Shown one piece after another: positions 18,622 through 29,177 of a stretch of 64,000 nucleotides of DNA. The notes beneath the pieces are model-generated. The model saw only the letters and a list, made by a program, of their open reading frames with translations. It did no database searches and was not told the origin of the DNA. The stretch covers positions 62,001-126,000 of the forward strand of contig NZ_QEVW01000002.1 in the NCBI RefSeq assembly GCF_003287275.1. Direction: 5' to 3'. A program made the position numbers and the translations under genes. How positions within the stretch are numbered: the first letter of the stretch is position 1; each line of letters opens with the position of its first letter. This DNA is from Paenibacillus taichungensis (GTDB lineage: Bacteria; Bacillota; Bacilli; Paenibacillales; Paenibacillaceae).

Positions 18622-19812
18622 GTGGATAAAGTATTAATCGCACATAGTCTGTATCCACCCCATATTATTGGGGGAGCCGAAATATCAACACAAATTCTCG
18701 CCCAGACATTGAATCGCCATTATGATGTCAAGGTAATTACTGTGGGCGGACATGAAAAACGGGAAGTACGTACAGATCTGGTTAACGGCATAGAGATTTC
18801 GAGGTTACCGTATAACAATCGGTACTGGATTGGGGATTCTGACAAGGAAGTATCTACAGTTAACAAGGTGGTTTGGAGAATTCAGGATATTTTTAATATC
18901 AGGCAATACAAGTACATCAAACAGTATCTCACACAGACACGACCGGAAGTTATTCATACACAGAATATCCCGGGTCTTAGCTTAGCGATCTGGAAGGCTG
19001 CACATGAATTGCATATTCCGGTCGTGCACACGCTGCGCGACTTCTCGCTAATTGATCCTATTAAAATTTCAGCGTACTCCAGGATATATAGACAAATATC
19101 AAGAAGATATAGCCGAATGGTTTCGTCGGTCGTTGGTATATCCAACCACATTCTTGGAAGTCATACAGCGCTTGGTTTCTTCGAACGATCTTCGAAACAA
19201 GTCATTCATAACATCGTAGAGGATAATACCAAGGTCCAGCAGTTGTATACACAGAAGCAGGTTAACCATAACAAGCCGCTGAATATTGGCTATTTCGGAC
19301 AGTTAACGGAAGTTAAAGGCGTTCAATATTTAATTGATGCGGTGAAAAGTCTTGGACATATTGTAGGGAAATTGTTCATTTATGGGGAAGGCCCACTGCT
19401 GCCTCATTTGAAACAACTGGCTGGGTCAGATCAACGAATTGTTTTCAAAGGTAAATTGGATAAATCCCAAATTGCCTATCACATGAAAGAGATGGATCTT
19501 AACGTGGTTCCCTCTACGTGGGATGAGCCATTTGGAAGAGTGGTTATTGAGTCTTATCAGGTGGGTACCCCTGTATACGCATCGCGTGTGGGAGGCATGG
19601 CGGAGATTCTGCTGGATACGGAGAAGTTTTCATTTCCTGCGCACAGTTCGGAAGCTATTGCCCAAGCAATTGATCAATATTATCTTCTGAGAGAACAGGA
19701 AAAAGTTCAATTGAAGCAGCAATGTTACGCACATAGTCAGACGTTTAATGAAGCCTACCTTCTAAAAGAGCATATTGAGATATACGAAAAGTTAATCAGG
19801 CGTGGAGGGTAA
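18622..19812 (+). CDS. GT4-type glycosyltransferase
   Basis: A 396-residue GT-B enzyme. The N-terminal domain opens with HSLYPPHIIGGAEIS, and the C-terminal GT1 domain contains IGYFGQLTEVKGVQYLIDA and the EPFGRVVIES motif with the catalytic EX7E pattern. It adds a sugar from a nucleotide donor to the lipid-linked repeat unit in the cytoplasm. Start choice is uncertain: GTG 18622 is nine bases after AAGTGAG, while TTG 18613 abuts it. It is the first of three GT4 enzymes in the cluster; donor and linkage cannot be deduced. Confidence 0.88.
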   Translation: MDKVLIAHSLYPPHIIGGAEISTQILAQTLNRHYDVKVITVGGHEKREVRTDLVNGIEISRLPYNNRYWIGDSDKEVSTVNKVVWRIQDIFNIRQYKYIKQYLTQTRPEVIHTQNIPGLSLAIWKAAHELHIPVVHTLRDFSLIDPIKISAYSRIYRQISRRYSRMVSSVVGISNHILGSHTALGFFERSSKQVIHNIVEDNTKVQQLYTQKQVNHNKPLNIGYFGQLTEVKGVQYLIDAVKSLGHIVGKLFIYGEGPLLPHLKQLAGSDQRIVFKGKLDKSQIAYHMKEMDLNVVPSTWDEPFGRVVIESYQVGTPVYASRVGGMAEILLDTEKFSFPAHSSEAIAQAIDQYYLLREQEKVQLKQQCYAHSQTFNEAYLLKEHIEIYEKLIRRGG

Positions 19813-19813
19813 T

Positions 19814-21121
19814 ATGCAAATTACTTCTTTGAGTGCCAATACCTATAGGTATATTCAAATAAAAAAGGAACCACAGCATACACTATTCATGGCAACCATC
19901 CATACATTGTTGATTTATTTATCGGTCTATGGTTTGGTTTCTATTTATGTGGATAACATCATTATTCGTTCCCTCAAGGACGTAGGCATGATGGGGATCG
20001 CGATCTTTGCCTTGAGCAAAGTATATCGAAGCCACACGGCATTTATCAAACCTATTCTCTTCCTGTTGGGATCCATTATTGCACTGGGCTCGTTGAATTT
20101 GTTGCTGGGTGCAAGTGTTATAACACTTGTATACGGGATTAAAATAACGTTCCTACCTATGATGATGATGTTTACGGGGATGCTGATCTCACAATGTCAC
20201 AGAGCTTACTCGTTTACCAGAACAAATTTTGTTATTTTTATTTTATTAATTGTTGGCTGGTTGATTCAGTATTCGCTTGGCATTGAGAATTTGGTTTCAC
20301 TTGGTTTTGTCTATGGCGTAAATGTTAAAAACTATTTTGAGGGTGTGCCGCGGCTGTCATCCATTACATATTCACCTGACGGTTATGCGTATGCTTTGGT
20401 GATCACAGGTTTAATAGCAGAACGAACCAAAATGGCGATGAATCAACGGCTGATTCGGGGAATCATTCAATTGCTAACGATCAGCTTTTTGCTGTTATCC
20501 ACCATTCGTTCGGCATTGGTTTTGTGGATTGTATATCAAGTGGTTATGTTTTTTTTTCAGGTTCGAAAATATAGTAAAAAGAGTACATTGTTGCTTGCAT
20601 GCACGTTCATTATGATGCCCGCAGTGGTGTTCTATGGGGGGCGGATGCTAGAGTCCTACAACCTGCTTTCTGTGTATTCTTTATTAGATCGATTTCAGAC
20701 ATGGGGGAACATTCTTACCTCTCCGTTCACGATGAATGGAGCTATTGGTAACGGTATCGGTTCAGTGGGGGCTGCAAGTCGGAGAACACATATTATCGGT
20801 GTAGATTCTTATAACTTTGCTGTGGACAATCAGTATTTTTCACTTTATGAACAGACAGGCTGGATCGGTATGATTTACTTTATGATGTTATTTATGTGGA
20901 TTATCGCCTCTCTCGTGAGGCAGATGAACACTCTGTCTGCTACTAACCCGTTGCGTCTACCGCAGATGGCACTTGCATTTATAGCAGGTGTAACAGTCGC
21001 AAGTCTTACAACGAATGTACTGGAGATGTTACCTTCGAACATCTTTTTCTGGATGGTCATTGGCATGGCTCTCGTTCAGCCTCTTGATTCTAGTGATTTA
21101 TCACAGAAAGCGGTGGGATAG
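19814..21121 (+). CDS. Wzy/O-antigen polymerase-like membrane protein
   Basis: A 435-residue polytopic protein with about ten to eleven hydrophobic helices and one longer extracytoplasmic loop near residues 310-355 (GNGIGSVGAASRRT), the layout of Wzy/O-antigen ligase proteins. ATG 19814 follows GGAGGG. Overall sequence conservation in this family is poor, so the call rests on topology and on position between glycosyltransferase genes in a Wzx/Wzy-type cluster. It would polymerise flipped repeat units outside the membrane. Confidence 0.75.
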   Translation: MQITSLSANTYRYIQIKKEPQHTLFMATIHTLLIYLSVYGLVSIYVDNIIIRSLKDVGMMGIAIFALSKVYRSHTAFIKPILFLLGSIIALGSLNLLLGASVITLVYGIKITFLPMMMMFTGMLISQCHRAYSFTRTNFVIFILLIVGWLIQYSLGIENLVSLGFVYGVNVKNYFEGVPRLSSITYSPDGYAYALVITGLIAERTKMAMNQRLIRGIIQLLTISFLLLSTIRSALVLWIVYQVVMFFFQVRKYSKKSTLLLACTFIMMPAVVFYGGRMLESYNLLSVYSLLDRFQTWGNILTSPFTMNGAIGNGIGSVGAASRRTHIIGVDSYNFAVDNQYFSLYEQTGWIGMIYFMMLFMWIIASLVRQMNTLSATNPLRLPQMALAFIAGVTVASLTTNVLEMLPSNIFFWMVIGMALVQPLDSSDLSQKAVG

Positions 21122-21123
21122 AA

Positions 21124-22278
21124 ATGAAGATTTTACACATCGGTGAATATGTCATTGGTGGAATGGCGACTTATCTTAATGAAGTTGTTGGATACCAACG
21201 TCAATTTTTTGATGTTTATCTGCTGATGAGTGATTATAACAGTGCTACGAGTTTTGATTTGGAGCCTGATCATATTTTGCATTACAAGTATAGACGTCAT
21301 CCTAAATATTTCCTTTCGGCTATGCGGCAGATTCATCAAGTCATCCAAGACATTCAACCTGATATTATTCACGTTCATAGCTCTTTTGCGGGCCTACTCG
21401 CAAGGGGCTTATTTTTCGTTCAACCCAAGAAAGCCCGTATATTTTATTGCTCCCATGGCTGGGCTTTTCTGATGGATACCAAGCCGTTGTATAAAAAGGG
21501 GTTTTTATTAATAGAAAAGCTTATGGAGTTCAAAACAGATGTAATTATTAACATTTCCCAGCATGAGATGGAACAATCTTTACGTCGAGGTCTATCCCCT
21601 TCCAAATCAAGGCTCGTCTACAGCGGCATACGCGAACGGGAGTCTACTAACGTGATTCCCCTAGAAGAAGCCGCAGCGGAGACAGACATCATTCAATTAT
21701 TATTCGTTGGCAGGTATGACCGGCAAAAAGGACTTGATATTGTCCTTAACATCTTTAACGAGAATCCTGAATTGCAGCAGTATATTCGCTTGTATGTTAT
21801 TGGTGACACCGTACTTGAAGATAAGGTATGGGATTTTCCCGATAACGTTATTCGTCTGGGTTGGGTGAACAATGCCGAAATTGATCGTTATTATCAGCAA
21901 TGTGATGCGGTTATTATGCCATCCAGATGGGAAGGATTCGGGCTTGTAGCCATCGAGGCTATGAAAAACCGGAAGCCTGTCATTGGAAGTAATCGCGGTG
22001 CATTACCGGAGCTGATTCGGCATGGGGAGAATGGATATATTTTTGACATTGAACATGTATATGAACTTTTGAACACCCTGAACAATCTAGACAAGGATGA
22101 ATTGGTGAACATGGGTGAGGCAGGCTATGCCATCTATAAAGATAAATTTAGCGCTGTCAGGATGAACGAGGAGATTGTCGGTCTCTATTATGAGGCGTAT
22201 ACCGGGGCTTCTGTTAAGGAGATACCCGTTACTAGCGGGTTAGATTTTTCTAAGAGAGCTGGAGATGCACATGATTAA
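21124..22278 (+). CDS. GT4-type glycosyltransferase
   Basis: A 384-residue GT-B enzyme starting MKILHIGEYVIGGMATYL. The N-terminal domain has DIIHVHSSFAG and CSHGWAF, and the C-terminal domain has FVGRYDRQKGLDIVL and the SRWEGFGLVAIEAMKNRKPVI block with the EX7E acid pair. It starts two bases after the polymerase stop and its 3' end overlaps the next gene by eight bases, so it is tightly coupled. Donor and acceptor are unknown. Confidence 0.9.
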   Translation: MKILHIGEYVIGGMATYLNEVVGYQRQFFDVYLLMSDYNSATSFDLEPDHILHYKYRRHPKYFLSAMRQIHQVIQDIQPDIIHVHSSFAGLLARGLFFVQPKKARIFYCSHGWAFLMDTKPLYKKGFLLIEKLMEFKTDVIINISQHEMEQSLRRGLSPSKSRLVYSGIRERESTNVIPLEEAAAETDIIQLLFVGRYDRQKGLDIVLNIFNENPELQQYIRLYVIGDTVLEDKVWDFPDNVIRLGWVNNAEIDRYYQQCDAVIMPSRWEGFGLVAIEAMKNRKPVIGSNRGALPELIRHGENGYIFDIEHVYELLNTLNNLDKDELVNMGEAGYAIYKDKFSAVRMNEEIVGLYYEAYTGASVKEIPVTSGLDFSKRAGDAHD

Positions 22279-23353
22279 AATATATATTAATGCCCGATTT
22301 CTGACCCAAACGATGACGGGAGTTCAGCGATATGCGCTGGAGCTTGTGAAAGAAATCGATCAATTGATTGATCGAGGGGAAATTGATGGGAGTCGTTATG
22401 AATTCTGCCTCTTGTCTCCATCCAATGTTATAACAAACCTGGAGTTCAAGCATATAAGTCACCATAAGGCCGGTAAGTTGAAAGGGCACCTTTGGGAGCA
22501 ACTCGAACTTCCCTTCTATGCCAAAGGGGGATTGTTAATAAACCTGTGTAACACAGGTCCAGCTTTTAATAAGAATCAGATTGTAACCATCCATGATGCT
22601 GCTGTCTTCAATTATCCGAAGGCCTTTTCGTTTGCTTTTCGGGCCTGGTACAAATTTTTGATGGTTCGTCTGGGTAAAAACTCTAAAAAAATTATTACGG
22701 TGTCTAACTTCTCTAAAGGGGAATTGATCCAGCACTGTAAAATAGCCGAGCATAAGCTGGTGGTCACTCATCTGGGAATCGATCACATTCACAGAAAAAA
22801 GGCGGCTGTGGGTACTCTTGAAAAATATGGGATACAATCTCCTTATGTTTTGGCTGTGAGTACGATGAATCCATACAAGAACTTCAACTTGATTGTTGAT
22901 GTTTTACCCGAACTCGAAGCTCATAATCTGAGCGTTGTGATTGTTGGCTCCAAGAACAGTAAAGTGTTTGGTGAACAAACATGGGCACAATCCGATGCAA
23001 TCAATTGGGTGGGCTATGTTACGGATGAGGAATTAAAGGCGCTATACGAAGATGCTGCAGGGTTTATTTTCCCTTCTCTATATGAAGGATTCGGCTTGCC
23101 GCCACTAGAAGCGATGGCGTTGGGGTGTCCGGTCATCGTATCTTCTCGTGCATCTATACCCGAAGTTTGCGGGGATGCAGTGTTGTATTTCGATCCCCAG
23201 AGCCCGCAAGAAGCAGCTTCACGTTTGATTGAAATTACATCAGATCCGGAGTTGAGTCAGCAATTGGCACATAAAGGAAAAGATCACTCCAGTTTATTTT
23301 CCTGGAACAAATGTGCTAAAGATACAGTCAACATTATTATGAACACGGTATAG
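22271..23353 (+). CDS. GT4-type glycosyltransferase, mannosyltransferase-like
   Basis: A 360-residue GT-B enzyme. It opens with [17 protein letters not shown], typical of WbaZ/MtfB-type mannosyltransferases, and has [22 protein letters not shown] and [20 protein letters not shown] in the C-terminal domain. The start at 22271 is favoured by GGAG six bases upstream. A GDP-mannose pyrophosphorylase is encoded three genes downstream, so GDP-mannose is a plausible donor, but this is inference. Confidence 0.88.
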   Translation: MIKIYINARFLTQTMTGVQRYALELVKEIDQLIDRGEIDGSRYEFCLLSPSNVITNLEFKHISHHKAGKLKGHLWEQLELPFYAKGGLLINLCNTGPAFNKNQIVTIHDAAVFNYPKAFSFAFRAWYKFLMVRLGKNSKKIITVSNFSKGELIQHCKIAEHKLVVTHLGIDHIHRKKAAVGTLEKYGIQSPYVLAVSTMNPYKNFNLIVDVLPELEAHNLSVVIVGSKNSKVFGEQTWAQSDAINWVGYVTDEELKALYEDAAGFIFPSLYEGFGLPPLEAMALGCPVIVSSRASIPEVCGDAVLYFDPQSPQEAASRLIEITSDPELSQQLAHKGKDHSSLFSWNKCAKDTVNIIMNTV

Positions 23354-23416
23354 CCATGCTGGATGATCCATTAAAATCATAGGTGAGACCAGCAAAAACC
23401 ATGGGGGATAACGGTT

Positions 23417-24769
23417 ATGATGGAATTAGCTCCAAAAGGAAACATTCAACAGCGAAATATGTACATCGCTATATTAATGACCAGTTTCACTAACATTCTC
23501 ATCTTGGGAATTACAACCGTAACTTCCATCATTACAAGTCGAATGTTTGGAGCTGAAGGCAAGGGCGAATTGGCAGCTATCTTGTTCTGGCCCGGATTCC
23601 TAACTAATCTGGCTACACTGGGGTTACCAACGGCGCTTATCTACCATATCAAAAAGAATAATAAACAAATTCCTGTGTTTACAGGAATCGGATTCCTGCT
23701 ACAAATTCCGGTAAGTATTGTGGTTGGGGTCATTAGTTGGTTTGGAGTATCCTCGTGGTTATCCAATTATGCGGAGTCCGTTATTTCCATATCAAGGGTA
23801 TATATCGCGTCTTTGACGCCTGTTTTGCTAATAATGGGCGTATTCGCAGCTACTGCTCAGGGGATGGAAAAGTTCCAAATTTACAATTTAGCGAGATTGC
23901 TTGCGCCGTTTATCAATTTGATAGGGCTCGTCTCTCTATGGATCACGGGGACGTTGTCGTTGGAACGTACAATAATTGTAAGTTTTGTATCGTTCGTTTG
24001 CGTTGTTGTTTTCTATGCGTATTCACTCAGGGAGCATATTTCACGGCAGGTCTTCTCCGTTTTTAATCAGATGAAGTCCGGCTTGTACTTGTTAAGTTAT
24101 GCTGCAAGAGTTAGTGGAGTGGAACTGCTGAATACATTGTATAATCAGTCCGATAAAATTATTATTTTGGCACTGCTTACTCCACGTGAATTCGGTCTTT
24201 ATTCCGTTGTATACGCACTTTCCCGTATGTTTAATGTATTCCAGACCGCTATAACGAATGTGATCTTTCCGAGAGCTACTGGATTAGAACAAGACAAAGT
24301 GTTCAGCCTAGTGGGCAGATCTTTCAGAACCAATATGGTTTTTATGATGATCATCATCGTGCCTTCTATGGTGGTAGGTCGTTTTTTGCTCGGTTTATTG
24401 TATGGGCAGGAATTTTTGGAAGCCAGTGGCGCATTTTATTTATTATCCATTGAATGTGTTGTGGGCGGGGGAGCAGGAATTTTAGCCTCTTCTTTTAACG
24501 CGCTAGGTCGCCCAGGAGTCATTCTGGTTGGACAAAGTGCTGGAGTAGCCGTAAGCATAAGTTTGTTTCTACTTCTAACCCCTCATTTCGGATTATATGG
24601 GATAGGTCTTTCTTTGCTCACAGGTTCGATCATGCGGGTTATGGTATCTCTGATCTCACTAAAAAAGATCTATAAAATCCCAATAAGACAAATGCTCTAT
24701 AACAAAGGAGATATTCAATTTGTGATGCAGCGTCTGAACGAAAAGCTTATTTTGAAAAGAAGTAGATAA
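23417..24769 (+). CDS. Wzx-type oligosaccharide flippase
   Basis: A 450-residue polytopic protein with about 12-14 hydrophobic helices. It belongs to the MATE/MOP polysaccharide exporter family, with the characteristic start of alternating hydrophobic blocks, SRMFGAEGKGELAAILFWPG in the first loop, and a conserved NQSDKIIILALL region mid-protein. It moves undecaprenyl-linked repeat units across the membrane before polymerisation. ATG 23417 follows a G-rich site (gggggat). Confidence 0.9.
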   Translation: MMELAPKGNIQQRNMYIAILMTSFTNILILGITTVTSIITSRMFGAEGKGELAAILFWPGFLTNLATLGLPTALIYHIKKNNKQIPVFTGIGFLLQIPVSIVVGVISWFGVSSWLSNYAESVISISRVYIASLTPVLLIMGVFAATAQGMEKFQIYNLARLLAPFINLIGLVSLWITGTLSLERTIIVSFVSFVCVVVFYAYSLREHISRQVFSVFNQMKSGLYLLSYAARVSGVELLNTLYNQSDKIIILALLTPREFGLYSVVYALSRMFNVFQTAITNVIFPRATGLEQDKVFSLVGRSFRTNMVFMMIIIVPSMVVGRFLLGLLYGQEFLEASGAFYLLSIECVVGGGAGILASSFNALGRPGVILVGQSAGVAVSISLFLLLTPHFGLYGIGLSLLTGSIMRVMVSLISLKKIYKIPIRQMLYNKGDIQFVMQRLNEKLILKRSR

Positions 24770-24815
24770 AAATCTGAACTAAAGCTGCTTAAATATAGAG
24801 AGTGGAGTGATAACC

Positions 24816-26204
24816 ATGAGAATCGTACTTCTCTCCGGTGGATCAGGCAAGAGGTTGTGGCCTTTATCCAACGATACGAGATCGAAGCAGTTTCTGAAAG
24901 TACTGGAGGGCCCTGAAGGGCAGACTGAGTCCATGGTTCAACGGGTGTGGAGGCAACTGCAGCACACGGGGTTAAGCGAACAAGCCACGATAGCAACGAG
25001 TAAACCACAGGTGGAGATTTTGCGGAGCCAACTGGGCGATGAGGTTGATCTTGTCGTAGAGCCGGAACGCAGAGATACCTTTCCCGCAATTGCCTTGGCA
25101 GCTGTTTATCTGTACTCGGTACAGGGTGTCAGTCTGAACGAAACGGTTGCTGTGCTTCCTGTTGATCCCTATGTTGAAGAATCCTTTTTTTATAAAGTTA
25201 CGGAGCTTGAAGGAGTGTTGGATGAGTCTGGTGCGGAGCTTGCATTAATCGGGGTAAAACCTACGTATCCTTCAGAGAAATACGGTTATATTATTCCTGA
25301 TCCGCATGAAACCGAAAAACATAACCATTACGCCAAAGTATCACGTTTTCAAGAAAAACCCTGTGAGACTGAAGCGGCAGAGATGATAGAACAATCTGCC
25401 CTTTGGAATTGCGGGGTTTTTGCATTCAAGCTGAACTATCTGATTAATCTGCTGATCTCACTTGAACTGCCAATTCAGTATGAAGAGATGCTGAAACAAT
25501 ACGGAAGATTACAGAAAATTAGCTTTGATTATCAAGTAGTAGAAAAGGCCAGTCACATTGTGGTTACACCTTATGAGGGATATTGGAAAGATCTCGGCAC
25601 ATGGAATACGCTGACGGACGAGATGAGCACCCATATTGTGGGCAAAGGTGTGATGACGAACAGCTCGGTAAACACACATCTGATCAATGAGTTGAATATT
25701 CCGGTGTGTGTGCTGGGAGTATCCAATCTGATTGTTGCGACCAGTCCGGATGGAATTCTGGTCAGTGAGAAAGAGGCAAGTCCACAGATTAAAGAGATTC
25801 TTAAGGATGATACTCAACGTCCAATGTATGAGGAACGCCGTTGGGGTTGTTACAAGGTACTTGATTACACGCGTAATGCCAGGGGAGAAGAGGTATTAAC
25901 CAAACGCATTATTGTTGGGGCAGATAAGAATTTTTCTTATCAATACCATCTCAAACGAAATGAAGTATGGACAGTTGTTTCGGGAAAAGGCGAACTGATT
26001 CTAGACGGTGAGCTAAGATTGCTTAATCAAGGGGATGTCATTTCGATTCGGGCAGGTAGTAAACACAGTGTGAAAGCCATAACCGAACTTGAAATTATAG
26101 AAGTTCAGATGGGCAGTGAGCTGGTGGAAGAGGATATCGTGCGAATAGAGATGGAATGGGCAGATATTATCCAAAATTGCGTGAATTGGGGGAAAACAAG
26201 ATGA
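24816..26204 (+). CDS. Mannose-1-phosphate guanylyltransferase with C-terminal cupin domain
   Basis: A 462-residue type II mannose-1-phosphate guanylyltransferase/phosphomannose isomerase. The nucleotidyltransferase domain starts LSGGSGKRLWPLS and has SKQFLKVL, LPVDPYVEE, EKYGYI and FQEKP. The last 110 residues form a cupin with the YQYHLKRNEVWTVVSGKGEL and GDVISIRAGSKHSV blocks. It makes GDP-mannose and may isomerise fructose-6-phosphate. ATG 24816 is five bases after GGAGTGA. No phosphomannomutase gene is in the cluster. Its last four bases overlap the next gene as ATGA. Confidence 0.93.
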   Translation: MRIVLLSGGSGKRLWPLSNDTRSKQFLKVLEGPEGQTESMVQRVWRQLQHTGLSEQATIATSKPQVEILRSQLGDEVDLVVEPERRDTFPAIALAAVYLYSVQGVSLNETVAVLPVDPYVEESFFYKVTELEGVLDESGAELALIGVKPTYPSEKYGYIIPDPHETEKHNHYAKVSRFQEKPCETEAAEMIEQSALWNCGVFAFKLNYLINLLISLELPIQYEEMLKQYGRLQKISFDYQVVEKASHIVVTPYEGYWKDLGTWNTLTDEMSTHIVGKGVMTNSSVNTHLINELNIPVCVLGVSNLIVATSPDGILVSEKEASPQIKEILKDDTQRPMYEERRWGCYKVLDYTRNARGEEVLTKRIIVGADKNFSYQYHLKRNEVWTVVSGKGELILDGELRLLNQGDVISIRAGSKHSVKAITELEIIEVQMGSELVEEDIVRIEMEWADIIQNCVNWGKTR

Positions 26205-27532
26205 ATATCGCGGTGATTGGAACAGGGTATGTAGGTCTTGTATCAGGAGTATGTTTTTCGGAGATCGGCAACCAAGTCATCTGTGTGGACAACAATGAGG
26301 CCAAAGTGGAGATGCTCAACGAGGGTAACGTTCCTATCTATGAGCCTGGCCTCAAAGAGTTGATGGCTTCCAATATGAAAGCAGGCAAACTATCGTTCAC
26401 CTCCAATATTGCTGAAGCAATTAGCCAGTCGGATATTATCTTTATCGCTGTAGGTACGCCTTCTCTTCCGAGCGGCGAAGCCAACCTGAGCTATGTGGAA
26501 CAGGTAGCTATAGAGATTGGAAGTCACATTGAGAGCTACAAAATTATCGTGACCAAAAGCACCGTTCCTGTAGGCACCAATGATCGTGTCCGCGAGTTGA
26601 TTAGCAGTATTTCATCTCAGCCTTTCGATGTGGCTTCTGTTCCCGAGTTCCTCCGCGAAGGATCTGCGGTCAATGATACCCTGAATCCTGACCGGATTGT
26701 CATTGGAACAAACAGTGATCGTGCAATTAAGTCACTAAAAAAACTTCATCGGCCATTAACAGAGAACTTGATCATTACGGATATTCGATCAGCTGAAATG
26801 ATTAAATATGCTTCCAATGCATTTCTTGCAACCAAAATCTCATTTATTAATGAAATCTCGAATATATGCGAAAAAGTAGGAGCTGACGTTACACGAGTAG
26901 CCGAAGGCATGGGTTACGATAAGCGTATAGGAGCTTCCTTTTTGAAGGCAGGTATTGGTTATGGAGGTTCATGCTTTCCAAAAGATACACAAGCTTTGAT
27001 TCAGATCGCAGGCATGGTCGATTATGATTTCAGACTGTTAAAATCCGTTGTCCAAGTAAACCAGGATCAGCGTTTACATGTCATTCACAAACTGGAAGAG
27101 GCGCTGGGATCTTTAAAAGGAAAAACCATTGCTGTCTGGGGATTAGCGTTTAAACCGGAGACAGATGACGTGCGTGACGCTCCAGCGATTGATATCATTC
27201 AGCATTTAAGTGATGCTGGAGCAATAATTAAAGCCTATGATCCCATCGCAACTGCAAATTTTCGTAAAGAGGTAGATGTAGCTTCCATCACGTGGGAAGA
27301 GCATCCACTACACGCTGCTGAAGGAGCAGACGCATTGTGTGTGTTGACTGAATGGAAAGAATTCGCTCATATCGATTTGAAAGAGCTGGCCAAAATCATG
27401 AAAGACCCAATTATGATTGATGGTCGTAACTTGTATAGTGCTGAACAGGTTCAGGCATCTAATCTTCAATATTATTCTGTTGGTCGACCAGGTTTGACGA
27501 AGTTGGAAGGGAAAGCGGCAGCAATTATTTAA
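26201..27532 (+). CDS. UDP-glucose 6-dehydrogenase
   Basis: A 443-residue enzyme. The NAD-binding start is AVIGTGYVGLVSGVCF. Catalytic Cys lies in GYGGSCFPKD, and the C-terminal UDP-binding domain has WGLAFKPETDDVRDAP. It oxidises UDP-glucose to UDP-glucuronate using two NAD. RBS ggggga precedes ATG 26201, which overlaps the previous stop. Together with galU and the decarboxylase-like enzyme it points to an acidic or xylose-containing polymer. Confidence 0.95.
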   Translation: MNIAVIGTGYVGLVSGVCFSEIGNQVICVDNNEAKVEMLNEGNVPIYEPGLKELMASNMKAGKLSFTSNIAEAISQSDIIFIAVGTPSLPSGEANLSYVEQVAIEIGSHIESYKIIVTKSTVPVGTNDRVRELISSISSQPFDVASVPEFLREGSAVNDTLNPDRIVIGTNSDRAIKSLKKLHRPLTENLIITDIRSAEMIKYASNAFLATKISFINEISNICEKVGADVTRVAEGMGYDKRIGASFLKAGIGYGGSCFPKDTQALIQIAGMVDYDFRLLKSVVQVNQDQRLHVIHKLEEALGSLKGKTIAVWGLAFKPETDDVRDAPAIDIIQHLSDAGAIIKAYDPIATANFRKEVDVASITWEEHPLHAAEGADALCVLTEWKEFAHIDLKELAKIMKDPIMIDGRNLYSAEQVQASNLQYYSVGRPGLTKLEGKAAAII

Positions 27533-27571
27533 CCATTTTTCATCATCTTGAATGTGAGTGAGGAAGAACCC

Positions 27572-28489
27572 ATGAAAAAGTGGATGAAAGTTACCATCTG
27601 GATTGTTTCCTTTTTTGTCGTTGTAGTGTTTGGTTATGCCATATATCTCTACCAATCCGTTAAATCAACCGCTGATCAAATTTATGAGCCCCGAAATCCT
27701 GTAAAGCCCGTCTCGGTCACAGATAGCAGAGGTGGGCTACCGGTGGATATCAACGGCAAGGAGCCTTTTAATGCGCTTATTCTTGGCGTGGATGAACGTC
27801 CAAATGATCGAGGGCGCTCGGATACGATGATTGTACTGAGTGTGAACCCCGGGAAAAAACAAGTGCTCATGTTTAATATTCCAAGGGATACACGGACAGA
27901 TATTGTGGGACACAATACTGTAGATAAGATCAATCATGCTTATGCCTTTGGAGGCGTGGACATGTCGGTGAATACCGTTGAACAATTTTTGGGAGTTCCC
28001 ATTCATTATTATATGAAAGTGGATATGGAGGGCTTTGCCAAAATCATTGACCTTGTCGGTGGCGTGGATGTAAATAATCCTTTTGCATTTGATTATGAGG
28101 GCCAGCGATACGATCAAGGGAATATTCATCTGGATGGTGTTGCTGCGCTCGGTTTTTCAAGAATGCGCTATGATGACCCGAAAGGGGATTTGGGTCGTAA
28201 TGATCGACAACGAGAGGTTCTGAAGCAGATGCTTAAGAATACAATGCAATTCTCCAGTGTAATTAATATCCAAAATATGCTGGATGAACTAGGTACTCAT
28301 GTCAGAACAGATGTTACTTTTGATGAAATGAAGGAACTTCTCCTCGAATATCGTAATGATCTGGAGAACGTAGATACGGTGGAGATCAAGGGTAAAGGCG
28401 AGAAAATCAATGGGATTTATTATTACATTGTAGATCAGCAGGAAAAAGATCGCATTCACGGAATACTTGAAGAACATTTGAAGAAATAA
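27572..28489 (+). CDS. LytR-CpsA-Psr (LCP) family glycopolymer transferase
   Basis: A 305-residue protein with a short cytoplasmic start, one membrane helix at about 6-28 and an extracellular LCP domain. Conserved residues are visible in ILGVDERPNDRGRSDTMIVL, FNIPRDTRTDI, INHAYAFGG and the GFSRMRYDDPKGDLGRNDRQ block, including the arginines that bind the lipid pyrophosphate. LCP enzymes move undecaprenyl-linked polymers onto peptidoglycan. Its presence suggests that part of the product is wall-anchored capsule. ATG 27572 follows GAGGAAG. Confidence 0.93.
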   Translation: MKKWMKVTIWIVSFFVVVVFGYAIYLYQSVKSTADQIYEPRNPVKPVSVTDSRGGLPVDINGKEPFNALILGVDERPNDRGRSDTMIVLSVNPGKKQVLMFNIPRDTRTDIVGHNTVDKINHAYAFGGVDMSVNTVEQFLGVPIHYYMKVDMEGFAKIIDLVGGVDVNNPFAFDYEGQRYDQGNIHLDGVAALGFSRMRYDDPKGDLGRNDRQREVLKQMLKNTMQFSSVINIQNMLDELGTHVRTDVTFDEMKELLLEYRNDLENVDTVEIKGKGEKINGIYYYIVDQQEKDRIHGILEEHLKK

Positions 28490-28499
28490 TGAAAGGTTT

Positions 28500-29090
28500 A
28501 TGAAAGTGGTGAGAACTTTGCTTATGGAGGAGGATTACGGGAAAAGAAAACATAAGCATAGACGTAAACAACGACCTTATGTTTATATATTGTCCCTGCT
28601 GCTGATTGTGGCCTGGGTTCTGGTGATTTGGCACTTTTCGACCCAATCATACCAGCAGCAGACTATCCAGCCTTGGCTGCATAAATGGTCTGAAAAGGTG
28701 AAGATCGGATTTGCACTACCTGATGTGCAATTCACATACGGTGAGCTTGATTATTCCTTAAAACAACGACCGTATGATTTTGTTGAGTTCATATTTCGGA
28801 AGAGTGCACATTTATTTGTATATGCTGTGCTGGCGGTGCTTATCTATAGTGGGCTGAGATACAGGAAAGTACGGATGTTGGCTTGTATCGCTGTTGCCCT
28901 GGCCGTAGTCGCGGTTATTGCCTCCATTGATGAGTATATTCAGCAGTTCAGCCCTAACCGGACGAGTTCAATCCGGGATGTCGGCGTGGATCTGCTCGGG
29001 GGATGTGGCGGAATTGCTTTATATATGGGGGCTAATGTCGTTTTCAGAAGATTCAGGTCCCCAAGGCGATCGTCAGTCAAAAGAAAGTGA
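28500..29090 (+). CDS. VanZ family protein
   Basis: A 196-residue membrane protein. The basic N-terminus (KRKHKHRRKQRP) is followed by a helix at about 25-45, a loop, and three more helices. The VanZ signature is present as KSAHLFVYAVLAVLIYSG and IDEYIQQFSPNRTSSIRDV. VanZ-like proteins are linked to glycopeptide tolerance and envelope stress, but their biochemical activity is unknown. It starts 11 bases after the LCP gene, so it is likely the same transcript. The start at 28500 has AAAGG close by; a later ATG at 28524 is possible. Confidence 0.85.
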   Translation: MKVVRTLLMEEDYGKRKHKHRRKQRPYVYILSLLLIVAWVLVIWHFSTQSYQQQTIQPWLHKWSEKVKIGFALPDVQFTYGELDYSLKQRPYDFVEFIFRKSAHLFVYAVLAVLIYSGLRYRKVRMLACIAVALAVVAVIASIDEYIQQFSPNRTSSIRDVGVDLLGGCGGIALYMGANVVFRRFRSPRRSSVKRK

Positions 29091-29177
29091 TTTCCCAGGA
29101 AATGCTACTAGCGAGTTCCCGCTTCTACTTGCTTGCCATCCATCATAAGTATGGGAGTAGGACAAGGGGGACGGGAC